DNA of 64,000 nt from Occultella glacieicola (lineage in GTDB: Bacteria > Actinomycetota > Actinomycetes > Actinomycetales > Beutenbergiaceae), in assembly GCF_004353825.1 (NCBI RefSeq), contig NZ_SMNA01000006.1, forward strand, positions 1 through 64,000, written 5' to 3'. A program made the position numbers and the translations under genes. The notes beneath the pieces were generated by a model. That model was not told where the DNA came from. It made no database searches and saw only the letters and a list, made by a program, of their open reading frames with translations. Shown piece after piece: positions 33,993 through 43,734 of this stretch (positions within the stretch are counted from its first letter, which is position 1; each line of letters starts with the position of its first letter).

Positions 33993-34958
33993 GTGTCCGA
34001 GCAGTCCCAGTCCGAGCCGATTCCGTCCACTGTGCCCGACCTTCCGGACCGGCCGGACCAGCCCCGTGGAGCGGCCCCCGAGGTCGGCACCGCACGTGTG
34101 AAGCGCGGGATGGCGGAGATGCTCAAGGGCGGCGTCATCATGGACGTGGTGACCGCCGACCAGGCGAAGATCGCCGAGGACGCCGGCGCCGTGGCCGTGA
34201 TGGCCCTCGAGCGGGTCCCCGCGGACATCCGCGCCCAGGGCGGGGTCTCCCGGATGAGCGACCCGGACATGATCGACTCGATCATCGAGACGGTATCGAT
34301 CCCGGTGATGGCCAAGGCGCGGATCGGCCACTTCGTCGAGGCGCAGGTGCTGCAGAGCCTCGGGGTGGACTACATCGACGAGTCCGAGGTGCTCACCCCG
34401 GCCGACTACTCCCACCACATCGACAAGTGGCAGTTCACCGTGCCGTTCGTGTGCGGCGCCACCAACCTCGGCGAGGCGCTGCGCCGGATCACCGAGGGTG
34501 CGGCGATGATCCGCTCCAAGGGCGAGGCCGGCACCGGTGACGTGTCCAACGCGACCACCCACATGCGCACCATCCGCGACGAGATCCGCCGCCTCACGTC
34601 GCTGCCGGAGGACGAGTTGTACCTCGCGGCCAAGGAACTCCAGGCGCCGTACGACCTGGTCAAGGAGGTCGCCGAGAACGGCAAGCTGCCGGTCGTGGTG
34701 TTCACCGCCGGTGGCATCGCCACCCCCGCGGACGCCGCGATGATGATGCAGCTCGGCGCCGAGGGCGTGTTCGTCGGATCCGGGATCTTCAAGTCCGGCA
34801 ACCCCGAGCAGCGGGCCCAAGCGATCGTCAAGGCCACCACGTTCTACGACGACCCGGACGTGATCGCGAAGGTCTCCCGCGGCCTCGGCGAGGCGATGGT
34901 CGGCATCAACGTCGACGACATCCCGGTGCCGCACCGCCTCGCCGAGCGCGGTTGGTGA
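33993..34958 (+). CDS. pdxS: pyridoxal 5'-phosphate synthase subunit PdxS
   Basis: This protein of 321 residues is the TIM-barrel synthase that builds PLP from ribose 5-phosphate, glyceraldehyde 3-phosphate and ammonia. Family hallmarks are [58 protein letters not shown] and the late [12 protein letters not shown]. About 30 extra residues (Pro/Asp/Gln-rich) precede the conserved barrel compared with Bacillus. It works with PdxT encoded downstream, with a Nudix gene between. Its stop overlaps the Nudix start. Confidence 0.97.
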   Translation: MSEQSQSEPIPSTVPDLPDRPDQPRGAAPEVGTARVKRGMAEMLKGGVIMDVVTADQAKIAEDAGAVAVMALERVPADIRAQGGVSRMSDPDMIDSIIETVSIPVMAKARIGHFVEAQVLQSLGVDYIDESEVLTPADYSHHIDKWQFTVPFVCGATNLGEALRRITEGAAMIRSKGEAGTGDVSNATTHMRTIRDEIRRLTSLPEDELYLAAKELQAPYDLVKEVAENGKLPVVVFTAGGIATPADAAMMMQLGAEGVFVGSGIFKSGNPEQRAQAIVKATTFYDDPDVIAKVSRGLGEAMVGINVDDIPVPHRLAERGW

Positions 34959-35485
34959 CCGATCTCGGCCCGGAGTGGCACATCGGCCCGGACGGGCGGT
35001 ACTTCCGGCGGGCGGCCCGCGTCCTATTGTTCGACGACGCGAACCGGCTCCTGCTCGTGCGCGGTCACGACGTCGACCAGCCCGAGCGGACCTGGTGGTT
35101 CACCGTCGGCGGCGGGATCGACGCAGGGGAGAGCGCCCGGGACGCGGCCGTGCGGGAGCTGGTCGAGGAGACCGGGCTGAGCCTGCGCCCGGACGCCCTG
35201 ATCGGGCCCGTGCTGACCCGGTCGGCGATCTTCGACTTCTTCGCCCGTGACGTCCGTCAGGACGAGGAGTTCTTCATGGCCCGCATCGACGCCCCGGGCG
35301 AGCTGAGCGCGGCGGGCTGGACGCAGGTCGAACAGGACTTCATGGACGAGATGAGGTGGTGGGACCTGGATGCCCTCGAGTCGGTGACCGTGGAGATCTT
35401 CCCCGCCCAGTTGGTCGAGATCACCCGCGAGCTCCTCGAGGGCTGGGACGGGACCGTCCGGCATCTCGGCGAGGTCTCCGAGTGA
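34955..35485 (+). CDS. Nudix hydrolase
   Basis: GTG 34955 overlaps the pdxS stop (GTGA), giving 176 residues. The Nudix box is intact at 53-75: G-x5-E with Glu59, REL, and EETG with Glu71 and Glu72. It should hydrolyse a nucleoside diphosphate linked to another moiety; the substrate is not predictable. The gene is inserted between pdxS and pdxT, and a Nudix gene also lies in the equivalent mycobacterial neighbourhood (Rv2609c), though not in the same slot. pdxT begins seven bases later. Confidence 0.88.
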   Translation: MTDLGPEWHIGPDGRYFRRAARVLLFDDANRLLLVRGHDVDQPERTWWFTVGGGIDAGESARDAAVRELVEETGLSLRPDALIGPVLTRSAIFDFFARDVRQDEEFFMARIDAPGELSAAGWTQVEQDFMDEMRWWDLDALESVTVEIFPAQLVEITRELLEGWDGTVRHLGEVSE

Positions 35486-35492
35486 GGTCCGG

Positions 35493-36131
35493 ATGAGCCG
35501 ACCCCTGATCGGCGTGCTGGCCCTGCAGGGGGACGTCCGCGAACACACCCATGCGTTGCAGGCCTGCGGCGTCGACGTGGTGCCGGTGCGTCGCCGCAGC
35601 GAGCTCGCCGCCGTCGACGGGCTCGTGATCCCCGGCGGGGAGTCGACCACGATGGACCGGCTGCTCAAGGTCTTCGAGCTGTACCAGCCGCTGCGTGAGC
35701 GGATCGCCGACGGTCTGCCCGTGTACGGCTCCTGCGCCGGGATGATCCTGCTCGCGGACCGGATCCTCGACGGCGTCGGCGGGCAGGCCACCGTCGGCGG
35801 GCTCGACGTCACGGTGCGCCGGAACGCGTTCGGGCGGCAGGTGGACTCCTTCGAGGAGGACCTGGACGCTCCGCTGCTCGGCGCCGGTCCCATGGACGAG
35901 CCGCTGCACGCCGTCTTCATCCGGGCACCGTGGGTCGAGGCGGTCGGCGCGGGCGTGGAGGTCCTGGCCACGGTGAGGTCCGGGCCGGCGGCAGGTAGGA
36001 TCGTCGCCGTACGCCAGGGGGTGCTGATGGCAACGGCCTTCCACCCGGAGATCGGTTCGGACCATCGCGTCCATCGGGCCTTCATCGACCTGGTCCGCGC
36101 GCACCGCCGGCGCGAGCACACCCGCCGGTAG
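35493..36131 (+). CDS. pdxT: pyridoxal 5'-phosphate synthase glutaminase subunit PdxT
   Basis: This 212-residue class I glutamine amidotransferase feeds ammonia to PdxS. The catalytic triad is visible: Cys81 in GSCAGM, and His184 and Glu186 in AFHPEIG. The N-terminus [13 protein letters not shown] and the PGGESTTM loop are diagnostic. It should form the 12+12 complex with PdxS. It lies downstream of pdxS and the Nudix gene in one operon. Confidence 0.97.
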   Translation: MSRPLIGVLALQGDVREHTHALQACGVDVVPVRRRSELAAVDGLVIPGGESTTMDRLLKVFELYQPLRERIADGLPVYGSCAGMILLADRILDGVGGQATVGGLDVTVRRNAFGRQVDSFEEDLDAPLLGAGPMDEPLHAVFIRAPWVEAVGAGVEVLATVRSGPAAGRIVAVRQGVLMATAFHPEIGSDHRVHRAFIDLVRAHRRREHTRR

Positions 36132-36175
36132 GCGCGGATCACCAGCAGCACGGGTAATGAGAAGAGGGTAGGGAC

Positions 36176-36934
36176 ATGTCCGGTCACTCAAAGTGGGCGA
36201 CGACCAAGCACAAGAAGGCCGCGATCGACGCCAAGCGCGGTCAGCTGTTCGCGAAGCTCGTCAAGAACGTCGAGGTCGCCGCGCGGACCGGCGGCGGGGA
36301 CCCCGCGGGCAACCCGACCCTGTTCGACGCCATCCAGAAGGCGAAGAAGTCCTCGGTCCCGAACGACAACATCGACCGCGCGGTCAAGCGGGGCTCCGGG
36401 CTCGAGGCCGGCGGCGCCGACTACCAGACCATCATGTACGAGGGCTATGGCCCCGGCGGGGTCGCGGTCCTGGTCGAGTGCCTCACCGACAACCGGAACC
36501 GGGCGGCCTCGGACGTGCGCGTCGCGTTCACCCGCAACGGTGGCTCGCTCGCCGACCCTGGCAGCGTCTCCTACCTGTTCACCCGTAAGGGCGTCGTGAT
36601 CGTGCCCAAGGCCGGCGAGCTGACCGAGGACGACATCCTCGAGGGCGTCCTGGACGCCGGCGCCGAGGAGGTCAACGACCTTGGCGAGGCGTTCGAGGTG
36701 ATCAGTGAGGCGACCGACCTGGTGGCCGTCCGGACCGCCCTGCAGGGCGCCGAGATCGACTACGACTCGGCCGAGGCCCAGTTCGTGCCGGCCACCCAGA
36801 TCGAGGTGGACGCCGACGGCGCCCGGAAGGTGCTGCGCCTGATCGATGCCCTCGAGGAGAGCGACGACGTGCAGAACGTGTTCGCGAACTTCGACGCCTC
36901 CGACGAGGTCATGGCCGAGCTCGACAACGACTGA
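36176..36934 (+). CDS. yebC: YebC/PmpR family translation/transcription factor
   Basis: This 252-residue protein begins with the diagnostic [20 protein letters not shown] and contains [19 protein letters not shown] and YEGYGPGG. YebC-type proteins are DNA-binding regulators or, for the YebC-I/TACO1-like type, relieve ribosome stalling at proline runs. Its place upstream of ruvC is conserved widely. A purine-rich site (agggtaggga) precedes ATG 36176. Confidence 0.95.
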   Translation: MSGHSKWATTKHKKAAIDAKRGQLFAKLVKNVEVAARTGGGDPAGNPTLFDAIQKAKKSSVPNDNIDRAVKRGSGLEAGGADYQTIMYEGYGPGGVAVLVECLTDNRNRAASDVRVAFTRNGGSLADPGSVSYLFTRKGVVIVPKAGELTEDDILEGVLDAGAEEVNDLGEAFEVISEATDLVAVRTALQGAEIDYDSAEAQFVPATQIEVDADGARKVLRLIDALEESDDVQNVFANFDASDEVMAELDND

Positions 36935-37017
36935 TCCGGCCTCGCCCGGGGCGTTCGGCCGACGGGGCGTGCGTGGCGCTACCGCGCCATGTCCGACGAC
37001 GGTGCGAGAGTAACGGG

Positions 37018-37635
37018 GTGAGCTTCCGTATCCTCGGGGTCGACCCGGGCCTGACCCGGTGCGGGTTGGGCCTCGTCGAGGCCGGTCGCGGTCGCAGCCT
37101 GCGGCTGGTGGACGTCGGGGTGGCCCGGACCCGGGCGGACGAGGACCCGGCGTTGCGGCTGGCGCACATCGCGGACGAGCTGGAGGCGTGGATCCGGCGG
37201 CTCGAGCCGGACGCCGTCGCGGTGGAGCGGGTGTTCGCCCAGCACAACGTCCGGACCGTGACCGGCACCGCTCAGGTGGCCGGGCTGGCCATGGTCGCGG
37301 CCACCCGTGCCGGCGTGCCGGTGGCCCTGCACACGCCGAGCGAGGTCAAGGCCGCGGTCACCGGCAACGGCCGTGCCGAGAAGGCGCAGGTCCAGGAGAT
37401 GGTGCGCCGCATCCTCGACCTGGACGAACGGCCCCAGCCGGCGGACGCCGCGGACGCCCTCGCGCTGGCGATCACCCACGCCTGGCGCTCCCACGCCGTC
37501 GGGCAGGTACACGCCGGTGCGCCGGGCGAGCGGCAGACGGCCGCCCAGCAGGCCTGGGCCCGCGCCGAGGCGGCCGCTCGCTCCGGCGGCCGGGCCGCCC
37601 CGCGCCTCGGAGCCCGCCCGGCGGGTCGCGGGTAG
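37018..37635 (+). CDS. ruvC: Holliday junction resolvase RuvC
   Basis: GTG 37018 places [12 protein letters not shown] at residues 5-16, with the first catalytic Asp at position 9; an upstream in-frame start would add unrelated sequence. The second acidic residue lies in AVERVF (~68-73), and the C-terminal acidic pair is in [11 protein letters not shown]. The last ~40 residues are an Ala/Arg/Gly-rich tail. It cuts junctions branch-migrated by RuvAB, whose genes follow after 68 bases. Confidence 0.95.
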   Translation: MSFRILGVDPGLTRCGLGLVEAGRGRSLRLVDVGVARTRADEDPALRLAHIADELEAWIRRLEPDAVAVERVFAQHNVRTVTGTAQVAGLAMVAATRAGVPVALHTPSEVKAAVTGNGRAEKAQVQEMVRRILDLDERPQPADAADALALAITHAWRSHAVGQVHAGAPGERQTAAQQAWARAEAAARSGGRAAPRLGARPAGRG

Positions 37636-37665
37636 GTGCGGCCGGGGACAGGTTACGCTCGTGGC

Positions 37666-37681
37666 TCGTACGGATGTTCGC
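37666..37681 (+). promoter_or_regulatory. candidate LexA (SOS) box before ruvA
   Basis: TCGTACGGATGTTCGC matches the actinobacterial/Bacillus SOS consensus TCGAAC-N4-GTTCGA at 10 of 12 defined positions, with the right 4-base spacer. It stands 22 bases before the ruvA GTG and just after a TTACGCT stretch that could be a -10. Confidence 0.6.
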
Positions 37682-37703
37682 TGCAGCGGGAGGGTGGAGT
37701 CGA

Positions 37704-38309
37704 GTGATCGCATCGGTGCGGGGACGGGTCGAGCATGTCGGGCTGGACGCGGCGGTGCTCGAGGCCGCGGGACTGGGTTACCGGATCCATGCGACGCCCG
37801 GCACCCTCGCCACCCTGCGTGACGGCGCCGAGGTGACGCTGGCCACCACCCTGGTGGTCCGTGAGGACTCGATGACACTGTTCGGGTTCGCCGACGACGA
37901 GGAGCGGGACATCTTCGAACTGCTCCAGACCGTCAGCGGGGTCGGCCCCCGGCTGGCCCTGGCGATGCTCGCCGTGCACACCCCGAACGGACTGCGGCGG
38001 GCGGTCGCGGGGGAGGACCTCAAGGCCCTGACCCGGGTGCCCGGGATCGGTGAGAAGGGCGCGAGGCGGATCGTCCTGGAACTCGGTGACCGGCTCGGAC
38101 CTGCGAGCGAGGAGGGCACCCGCCCGGCGCCGACGCCGGCCGGGTCGCAGGCGGACGTGGTCGCGGCCCTGGTCGGTCTCGGCTGGGCCCCGAAGCAGGC
38201 CGAGGCGGCGGTGGACAAGGTCCTCGCCGCCGGCGGCGTGGACGAGGCGGACACCGGTGCGGTCCTGCGTGCTGCGCTGCAGCAGTTGGGCGGGAGCACG
38301 CGTGGCTGA
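37704..38309 (+). CDS. ruvA: Holliday junction branch-migration protein RuvA
   Basis: GTG 37704 gives 201 residues starting [13 protein letters not shown]. Domain I is the OB-fold (to ~65), domain II has the two helix-hairpin-helix motifs ([17 protein letters not shown] and [19 protein letters not shown]), and domain III (~145-195) has the RuvB-binding helices. An acidic Pro/Thr linker separates II and III. It binds the four-way junction as tetramers and loads RuvB. Its stop lies eight bases inside ruvB. Confidence 0.96.
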   Translation: MIASVRGRVEHVGLDAAVLEAAGLGYRIHATPGTLATLRDGAEVTLATTLVVREDSMTLFGFADDEERDIFELLQTVSGVGPRLALAMLAVHTPNGLRRAVAGEDLKALTRVPGIGEKGARRIVLELGDRLGPASEEGTRPAPTPAGSQADVVAALVGLGWAPKQAEAAVDKVLAAGGVDEADTGAVLRAALQQLGGSTRG

Positions 38310-39417
38310 CCGCAGGCGCGACGCCGACCACGCTGAAGGCACTGAGGGCACCGTTGATGGGTACGCGGGGCTCGACAGCTTCGATGAGCACCCGGAGGCC
38401 GGCGAGCACCTGCTCGCCGCGGAGGCAGACGAGCTCGACCGGGCGGCGGAGGCGGCGCTGCGCCCGCGGCGGCTCGCGGAGTTCATCGGGCAGCCGGTCG
38501 TCCGCGACCAGCTCTCCCTCGTGCTGGACGCGGCCAACGCCCGTGGCCGCACGCCCGACCACGTGCTGCTGGCCGGCCCACCGGGTCTGGGCAAGACCAC
38601 CCTGGCGATGATCATCGCCGCCGAGGTGGACGGGGCGCTGCGGCTCACGTCGGGACCGGCGGTCCAACACGCGGGGGACCTGGCCGCGATCCTGTCCGCC
38701 CTGCAGGAGGGCGACGTCCTCTTCATCGACGAGATCCACCGGCTCGCCAGGCCCGCCGAGGAGATGCTCTACCTGGCCATGGAGGACTTCCGGGTGGATG
38801 TCGTGGTCGGCAAGGGGCCGGGCGCGACGGCCATCCCGCTGTCGCTGCCCCGGTTCACCGTGGTCGGTGCGACCACCCGGTCCGGGTTGCTGCCGGCGCC
38901 GCTGCGGGACCGGTTCGGGTTCACGGCGCACATGGACTTCTACTCGACGGCGGAGCTCGAGTCGGTCCTGCGGCGTTCGGCCCGGCTGTTGGGCGCTGAG
39001 CTCGAGGACTCAGCGGCCGCGGAGATCGCGAAGCGGTCCCGGGGCACCCCGCGGATCGCGAACCGGCTCCTGCGGCGGGTGCAGGACTGGGCCCAGGTGC
39101 GCGGCACCGGGGAGCTCGACCACGCGGCCGCGATGGCCGCGCTCGAGGTGTTCGAGGTGGATGTCCTCGGCCTGGACCGGCTGGACCGTTCCGTGCTGCG
39201 GGCCCTGTGCGAACGGTTCGGTGGCGGACCGGCCGGGCTCACCACGCTCGCGGTCGCGGTCGGTGAGGAACCGGAGACCGTGGAGACCGTTGCGGAGCCG
39301 TTCCTGGTCCGGGAGGGCCTGATGGCCCGCACGCCCCGGGGCCGGGTCGCCACGGCCGCGGCGTTCGCCCACCTCGGCCTGAGCGCCCCGAACCAGCCCG
39401 GGACCCTCTGGGACTGA
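38302..39417 (+). CDS. ruvB: Holliday junction DNA helicase RuvB
   Basis: GTG 38302 overlaps the ruvA stop, giving 371 residues. The AAA+ motor has Walker [10 protein letters not shown] (Lys98), Walker B LFIDEIHR, sensor 1 [10 protein letters not shown] and the arginine-finger region RDRFGF; a winged helix follows. The N-terminal ~45 residues are acidic and longer than in E. coli. It pumps DNA through the RuvA-held junction. Confidence 0.97.
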   Translation: MADRRRDADHAEGTEGTVDGYAGLDSFDEHPEAGEHLLAAEADELDRAAEAALRPRRLAEFIGQPVVRDQLSLVLDAANARGRTPDHVLLAGPPGLGKTTLAMIIAAEVDGALRLTSGPAVQHAGDLAAILSALQEGDVLFIDEIHRLARPAEEMLYLAMEDFRVDVVVGKGPGATAIPLSLPRFTVVGATTRSGLLPAPLRDRFGFTAHMDFYSTAELESVLRRSARLLGAELEDSAAAEIAKRSRGTPRIANRLLRRVQDWAQVRGTGELDHAAAMAALEVFEVDVLGLDRLDRSVLRALCERFGGGPAGLTTLAVAVGEEPETVETVAEPFLVREGLMARTPRGRVATAAAFAHLGLSAPNQPGTLWD

Positions 39418-39463
39418 CCCGGTTCCGCGGGCGCCGGACCGGCGGATCCGTGACGGGGCATGG

Positions 39464-39492
39464 TTGGTGCCGCCAGTCTTGTCGCCTAGAAT
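39464..39492 (+). promoter_or_regulatory. promoter of yajC-secD-secF
   Basis: TTGGTG (39464-39469) and TAGAAT (39487-39492) are separated by 17 bases, the best sigma-70-type promoter in the window. The start of transcription would be near 39499, about 28 bases before the yajC ATG. Confidence 0.65.
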
Positions 39493-39526
39493 CGGGCGAA
39501 CCCCCTCAACCTTGGAGTATTCCCTC

Positions 39527-39955
39527 ATGGATGGTCAGAGCCCGATCCTGCTCATTGTGCTCGGCGTGGCGATCGTCGGCCTGTTCTTCATGAACAGCCG
39601 CGCGAAGAAGCAGCAGCAGCAGAAGCTCTCGTTCCGGGACTCGCTGGCACCGGGCCAGGACGTCCAGACCATCGGCGGGCTGGTGGGCACCGTCACGCAC
39701 GTGGAGGGCGACCTGATCACGATCGCGACCACCCCGGGCACCGAACTGCGGTTCGTGCGCGCGGCGATCGCCAAGCTGGTCGAACCGACAGAGGAGCTGG
39801 CCGACGAGGCCGCCCACGACGAGGTCGACGAGGACTCCGGTGCCGTCGAGGAGTCCGACCCCACGCCGTCGGCCCCCGCGTCCGGCGAGCGGCCCACCGG
39901 TTTCCTCTCCGACGACGACCTGAAGAAGCCCTACCGGGACGGCGAGAAGCCGTAA
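39527..39955 (+). CDS. yajC: preprotein translocase subunit YajC
   Basis: ATG 39527 follows GGAG at 39514; the protein has 142 residues. One membrane helix (ILLIVLGVAIVGLFFMN) is followed by the basic RAKKQQQQ and the conserved beta segment LAPGQDVQTIGGLVGTV. The C-terminal ~45 residues are acidic and disordered, longer than in E. coli. It joins SecDF in the holotranslocon, and the three genes are consecutive here. Confidence 0.93.
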   Translation: MDGQSPILLIVLGVAIVGLFFMNSRAKKQQQQKLSFRDSLAPGQDVQTIGGLVGTVTHVEGDLITIATTPGTELRFVRAAIAKLVEPTEELADEAAHDEVDEDSGAVEESDPTPSAPASGERPTGFLSDDDLKKPYRDGEKP

Positions 39956-40015
39956 CGCACGCCCCGTTCCGCCCACTTGTGGCGCTGACGCGCGCCCACA
40001 CGGAAGAAGACCTCG

Positions 40016-42070
40016 TTGGCATCACCTAAGAAGTCCCCGGTACGTCCGCTGCGTACCCTGACGTTTCTGGCGGTGCTGATCGCCATCGTGTTCGGAACGG
40101 TCGCCGCCGGCACGAAGTGGTCCGATGCCACCTGGACGCCGAGCCTCGCCCTCGACCTCGAGGGCGGCACGCAGCTGATCCTCACCCCGAAGACCGAGGA
40201 CGGCGACCCGATCACCTCCGACCAGGTGAACGAGGCGATCCGGATCATCCGCCAACGCGTCGACGCCTCCGGGGTGGCCGAGGCGGAGATCACCAGCCAG
40301 GGTGGCCAGAACATCGTGGTCGCACTGCCCGGCAGCCCGTCGGAGGAGACCCTCGACCTGGTGCGCCGGAGCGCGCAGATGCGGTTCCGGCCGGTGCTCG
40401 TGGAGGCCGGGCCGGGTCAGATCGACCCCGCTCAGCTCGCGGCAGCGCAGGAGCAGGCGACCGACCCGTCAGCGGTGGACCCGGGCGCCGTCGACCCAGG
40501 CACCGTGGACCCGACGGACACCGCGACCGACCCGGCCACGGACCCGGCGACCGAGGAGACCACCGAACCTGCTGCGGACGGCGTCGTGCGCGGCACCGTG
40601 GGCACAACGGGCACCGAGGTGACGACCCCGCCGAGCGAGGAACCCACCGAGGAACCGGCCGAGGAGCCCACGGCGACCTCCTACACCCAGGAGGAGATCG
40701 AGGCCGCGGCCATGACCGCCTCCGACACGAACGGTGACGGCGTGCTCTCGGACGAGCCGACCGCCGAGCCGACCAGCGCCAGCGACCAGGCCTGGATCAC
40801 CGAACAGCTCACCTACGACTTCTACATGCTCGACTGCACCGACCCGGCGAACCTGGTAGGCGGCGGCGGGGACGACCCGGACGCGCCGCTGGTGGCGTGC
40901 GCGGACGACGGCACCGCGAAGTACATCCTCGGGCCGATGGAGATCGCCGGCACCGAGATCTCCTCCGCGAGCTCCGGCCTGCAGGTCACCGAGTCCGGAA
41001 CCGTGACCAACGACTACGTGGTCAACATCGAGTTCACCTCCGAGGGTGGCGAGAAGTTCGCCACGGTCACCGAGCGGCTGGCGTCGCCGGAGCAGCAGGC
41101 GAACGGGACCAACAGGTTCGCCATGGTTCTGGACGGACTCGTCATCTCGGCACCGAGCGTCACCGAGAAGATCCCGAGCGGTGAGGCGCAGATCAGCGGC
41201 AGCTCGGCCAACCCGTTCACCCGGGACCAGGCCACCGCGCTGGCGAACCAACTGAACTTCGGTGCGCTGCCGATCACGTTCGAGGTGCAGAGCGAGGAGC
41301 AGATCTCTGCGACGCTCGGCACCGAGCAGCTCGAGCGCGGCCTGCTGGCCGGCCTGATCGGGCTGATCCTCGTGGTGATCTACTCACTGATCCAGTACCG
41401 CGGCCTGGCCGTGGTCACGGTCGCCAGCCTCGTCGTGGCCGGCTCCCTCGTGTACGGGGTCATCGCGATGCTGTCGTGGGTGCAGGGCTACCGACTGTCC
41501 CTGCCCGGGGTGGCCGGTCTGATCGTGGCCATCGGTATCACCGCCGACTCCTTCATCGTGTACTTCGAACGGATCCGTGACGAGGTCCGGGAGGGCCGAC
41601 GCCTCGATGCCGCGGTGGAGGAGGGGTGGAAGCGCGCCCGGCGGACCATCCTGGCCTCGGACGCGGTGAACCTGCTCGCTGCGATCGTGCTGTACTTCCT
41701 CGCCGTCGGCGGGGTCCGCGGGTTCGCCTTCACCCTCGGCCTGACGACGATCATCGACCTGATCGTCGTGATGCTGTTCACCCACCCGATGGTCCAGCTG
41801 CTGACCCGGACGAAGTTCTTCGGCGAGGGACACCGGCTGTCCGGCCTCGACCCCGAGCATCTGGGCGCCACCGTCTCCGCATACAAGGGGCGCGGCCGGT
41901 TCCGCAGCGCCGAGGAACGGATGAGCATCGCCGAGCGCAGGCGTCGGGACGCCGAGGTCGCGGCCGAGTCCGCCGCCTCACCCGAACCCGCCGAGGACTC
42001 CCCGGACGATCCGGGCGGCTCGGCCGATGAGAGCGTCACCTCCGCCACGGCCAAGGACGGTGAGAAGTGA
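40016..42070 (+). CDS. secD: protein translocase subunit SecD
   Basis: Translation probably begins at TTG 40016, eight bases after GGAAGAAG, giving 684 residues. TM1 (~12-30) is followed by the LALDLEGGTQLIL signature, the extracytoplasmic P1 domain, and five TMs from ~445 with GVAGLIVAIGITADSFIVYFERIRDEV in pieces. An unusual insertion at ~142-235 is low-complexity Asp/Pro/Thr/Glu, ending in an EF-hand-like DTNGDGVLSDE (Asp237, Asn239, Asp241). The C-terminal tail is acidic. It uses the proton gradient to complete secretion. Its TGA overlaps the secF ATG. Confidence 0.95.
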   Translation: MASPKKSPVRPLRTLTFLAVLIAIVFGTVAAGTKWSDATWTPSLALDLEGGTQLILTPKTEDGDPITSDQVNEAIRIIRQRVDASGVAEAEITSQGGQNIVVALPGSPSEETLDLVRRSAQMRFRPVLVEAGPGQIDPAQLAAAQEQATDPSAVDPGAVDPGTVDPTDTATDPATDPATEETTEPAADGVVRGTVGTTGTEVTTPPSEEPTEEPAEEPTATSYTQEEIEAAAMTASDTNGDGVLSDEPTAEPTSASDQAWITEQLTYDFYMLDCTDPANLVGGGGDDPDAPLVACADDGTAKYILGPMEIAGTEISSASSGLQVTESGTVTNDYVVNIEFTSEGGEKFATVTERLASPEQQANGTNRFAMVLDGLVISAPSVTEKIPSGEAQISGSSANPFTRDQATALANQLNFGALPITFEVQSEEQISATLGTEQLERGLLAGLIGLILVVIYSLIQYRGLAVVTVASLVVAGSLVYGVIAMLSWVQGYRLSLPGVAGLIVAIGITADSFIVYFERIRDEVREGRRLDAAVEEGWKRARRTILASDAVNLLAAIVLYFLAVGGVRGFAFTLGLTTIIDLIVVMLFTHPMVQLLTRTKFFGEGHRLSGLDPEHLGATVSAYKGRGRFRSAEERMSIAERRRRDAEVAAESAASPEPAEDSPDDPGGSADESVTSATAKDGEK

Positions 42071-43170
42071 TGGCGAACTTCGCCAAGTTCGGCAACGAGC
42101 TGTACTCCGGGAAGCGTTCCTTCGACATCGTCGGACACCGACGCCGGTGGTTCGCGATCGCTATCGGGCTGATCGTGCTCTCGGGTCTGCTTGTCGGCAT
42201 CCGGGGGATCAACCCCGGGATCGAGTTCCGCGGCGGTTCGGAGTTCACCGTCTCCGGAACCTCCAACCCGGACCCGCAGCTCGCCCAGGACGCCCTCGCC
42301 GAGGTGAACAGCGAGCAGGTCGCGCGGGTCACCACGGTGGGTTCGTCCGCGATCCGGGTGCAGACCGAGGAGCTCACGGACACTGAGACCAGCGAGCTCG
42401 CCGACCTGCTCGCGGAGGCGTACGACGTGCCGGCGGGGGATGTGACGTCGTCCTTCGTGGGACCCTCGTGGGGCGCGGACGTGACCGCGAAGGCCGTGCA
42501 GGGGCTGGTCATCTTCCTGGTCCTGGTCACCCTCGTGATGGCGCTCTACTTCCGCCGATGGTCGATGGCGATCGCCGCGCTCATCGCGCTGCTGCACGAC
42601 CTCGTCATCACGATCGGTCTCTACGCCGGGGTCGGCTTCGAGGTCACCCCCGCCACTGTGATCGGGTTCCTGACCATCCTCGGCTACTCGCTGTACGACA
42701 CGGTGGTGGTCTTCGACAAGGTCCGTGAGAACACCGAGGGCGTCCTCGACCAGACCCGGTACACCTACGCCGAGGCGGCGAACCTGGCCGTGAACCAGAC
42801 GCTCGTCAGGTCGATCAACACCTCGGTCGTCGGGTTGCTGCCGGTGGCGTCCATCCTGTTCGTCGGCGCGTTCCTGCTCGGCGCCGGCACGCTGCGTGAC
42901 ATCGCCCTCGCCCTGTTCATCGGGATGCTCTTCTCCACCCTGTCCTCGATCTTCATCGCCACCCCGATGGAGGTGGTGCTGCGCCAGCGTGACCCGAAGA
43001 TCGCCGCGCACACCGCGAAGGTTCTCGAGCTGCGCGAGCGACGCGTGGCCGAGGCCGAGGAGGTCGGGCTCAGTGCGGATGAGGTGCTCGCCGGGTCCCG
43101 GGCCGGTGGACTGGTCGCCGGGCGGCACCTCGGCCAGGGTGCCCAGCCGCGTCGTCGGGCCAAGCGGTGA
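42070..43170 (+). CDS. secF: protein translocase subunit SecF
   Basis: ATG 42070 shares a base with the secD stop (GTG 42067 is less likely), giving 366 residues. It has six membrane helices, the FRGGSEF motif after TM1, and the conserved ATVIGFLTILGYSLYDTVVVFDK-type segment (~195-217). The C-terminus is a basic tail with helix LELRERRVAEAEE. It pairs with SecD and YajC at the membrane. Confidence 0.95.
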   Translation: MANFAKFGNELYSGKRSFDIVGHRRRWFAIAIGLIVLSGLLVGIRGINPGIEFRGGSEFTVSGTSNPDPQLAQDALAEVNSEQVARVTTVGSSAIRVQTEELTDTETSELADLLAEAYDVPAGDVTSSFVGPSWGADVTAKAVQGLVIFLVLVTLVMALYFRRWSMAIAALIALLHDLVITIGLYAGVGFEVTPATVIGFLTILGYSLYDTVVVFDKVRENTEGVLDQTRYTYAEAANLAVNQTLVRSINTSVVGLLPVASILFVGAFLLGAGTLRDIALALFIGMLFSTLSSIFIATPMEVVLRQRDPKIAAHTAKVLELRERRVAEAEEVGLSADEVLAGSRAGGLVAGRHLGQGAQPRRRAKR

Positions 43171-43709
43171 CGCCGAGGATGATCTCCACGGGGCTGCACG
43201 ACCTGATCTCGGAGCGGGTGCGGGACGTGCCGGACTTCCCCGAGCCCGGCGTGATGTTCCGCGACATCACCCCGCTGCTCGCGGACGGCACCGCGTTCTC
43301 CGCCGTGGTGGGACACCTGGCGGACGTGTTCGGTGGTGAGGTGGACCTGGTCGCCGGGATCGAGGCCCGCGGGTTCCTGCTGGCTGCGCCGCTGGCCGCG
43401 GTCCTCGGCGTCGGGGTCGTGGCGGTCCGCAAGGCCGGCAAGCTGCCCCCGCCGACCAGGCGCACGGCCTACGATCTCGAGTACGGCAGCGCCGAGATCG
43501 AGGTATCCCCGGCGGGGCTGCGACCGGGCGCCCGCGTGGTCCTGATCGACGACGTCCTCGCCACCGGAGGGACCGCGGCCGCCGCCTGCCGGCTCCTGGA
43601 GGACGCCGGCACCACCGTGACCGGGATCGGGTTCCTCATCGAACTGCTCGCCCTCGGCGGACGGGACCGGCTCCCCGACCGGCCGCTGCACGCACTGGTC
43701 AGCTACTGA
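43167..43709 (+). CDS. apt: adenine phosphoribosyltransferase
   Basis: GTG 43167 overlaps the secF stop (GTGA); the protein has 180 residues. It salvages adenine to AMP. The PRPP-binding loop LIDDVLATGGTAAA (~128-141) and the FPEPGVMFRDITPLL substrate segment are diagnostic, as is GIEARGFLLAAPLA. The secDF-apt-rel order is conserved in actinobacteria. Confidence 0.95.
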   Translation: MTPRMISTGLHDLISERVRDVPDFPEPGVMFRDITPLLADGTAFSAVVGHLADVFGGEVDLVAGIEARGFLLAAPLAAVLGVGVVAVRKAGKLPPPTRRTAYDLEYGSAEIEVSPAGLRPGARVVLIDDVLATGGTAAAACRLLEDAGTTVTGIGFLIELLALGGRDRLPDRPLHALVSY

Positions 43710-43722
43710 GTCCGGTACGTCG

Positions 43723-43728
43723 TAGCAT
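43723..43728 (+). promoter_or_regulatory. -10 hexamer TAGCAT for rel (leaderless type)
   Basis: TAGCAT ends six bases before ATG 43735, placing transcription start at the start codon. No ribosome binding site is present. Confidence 0.45.
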
Positions 43729-43734
43729 GGCCGG

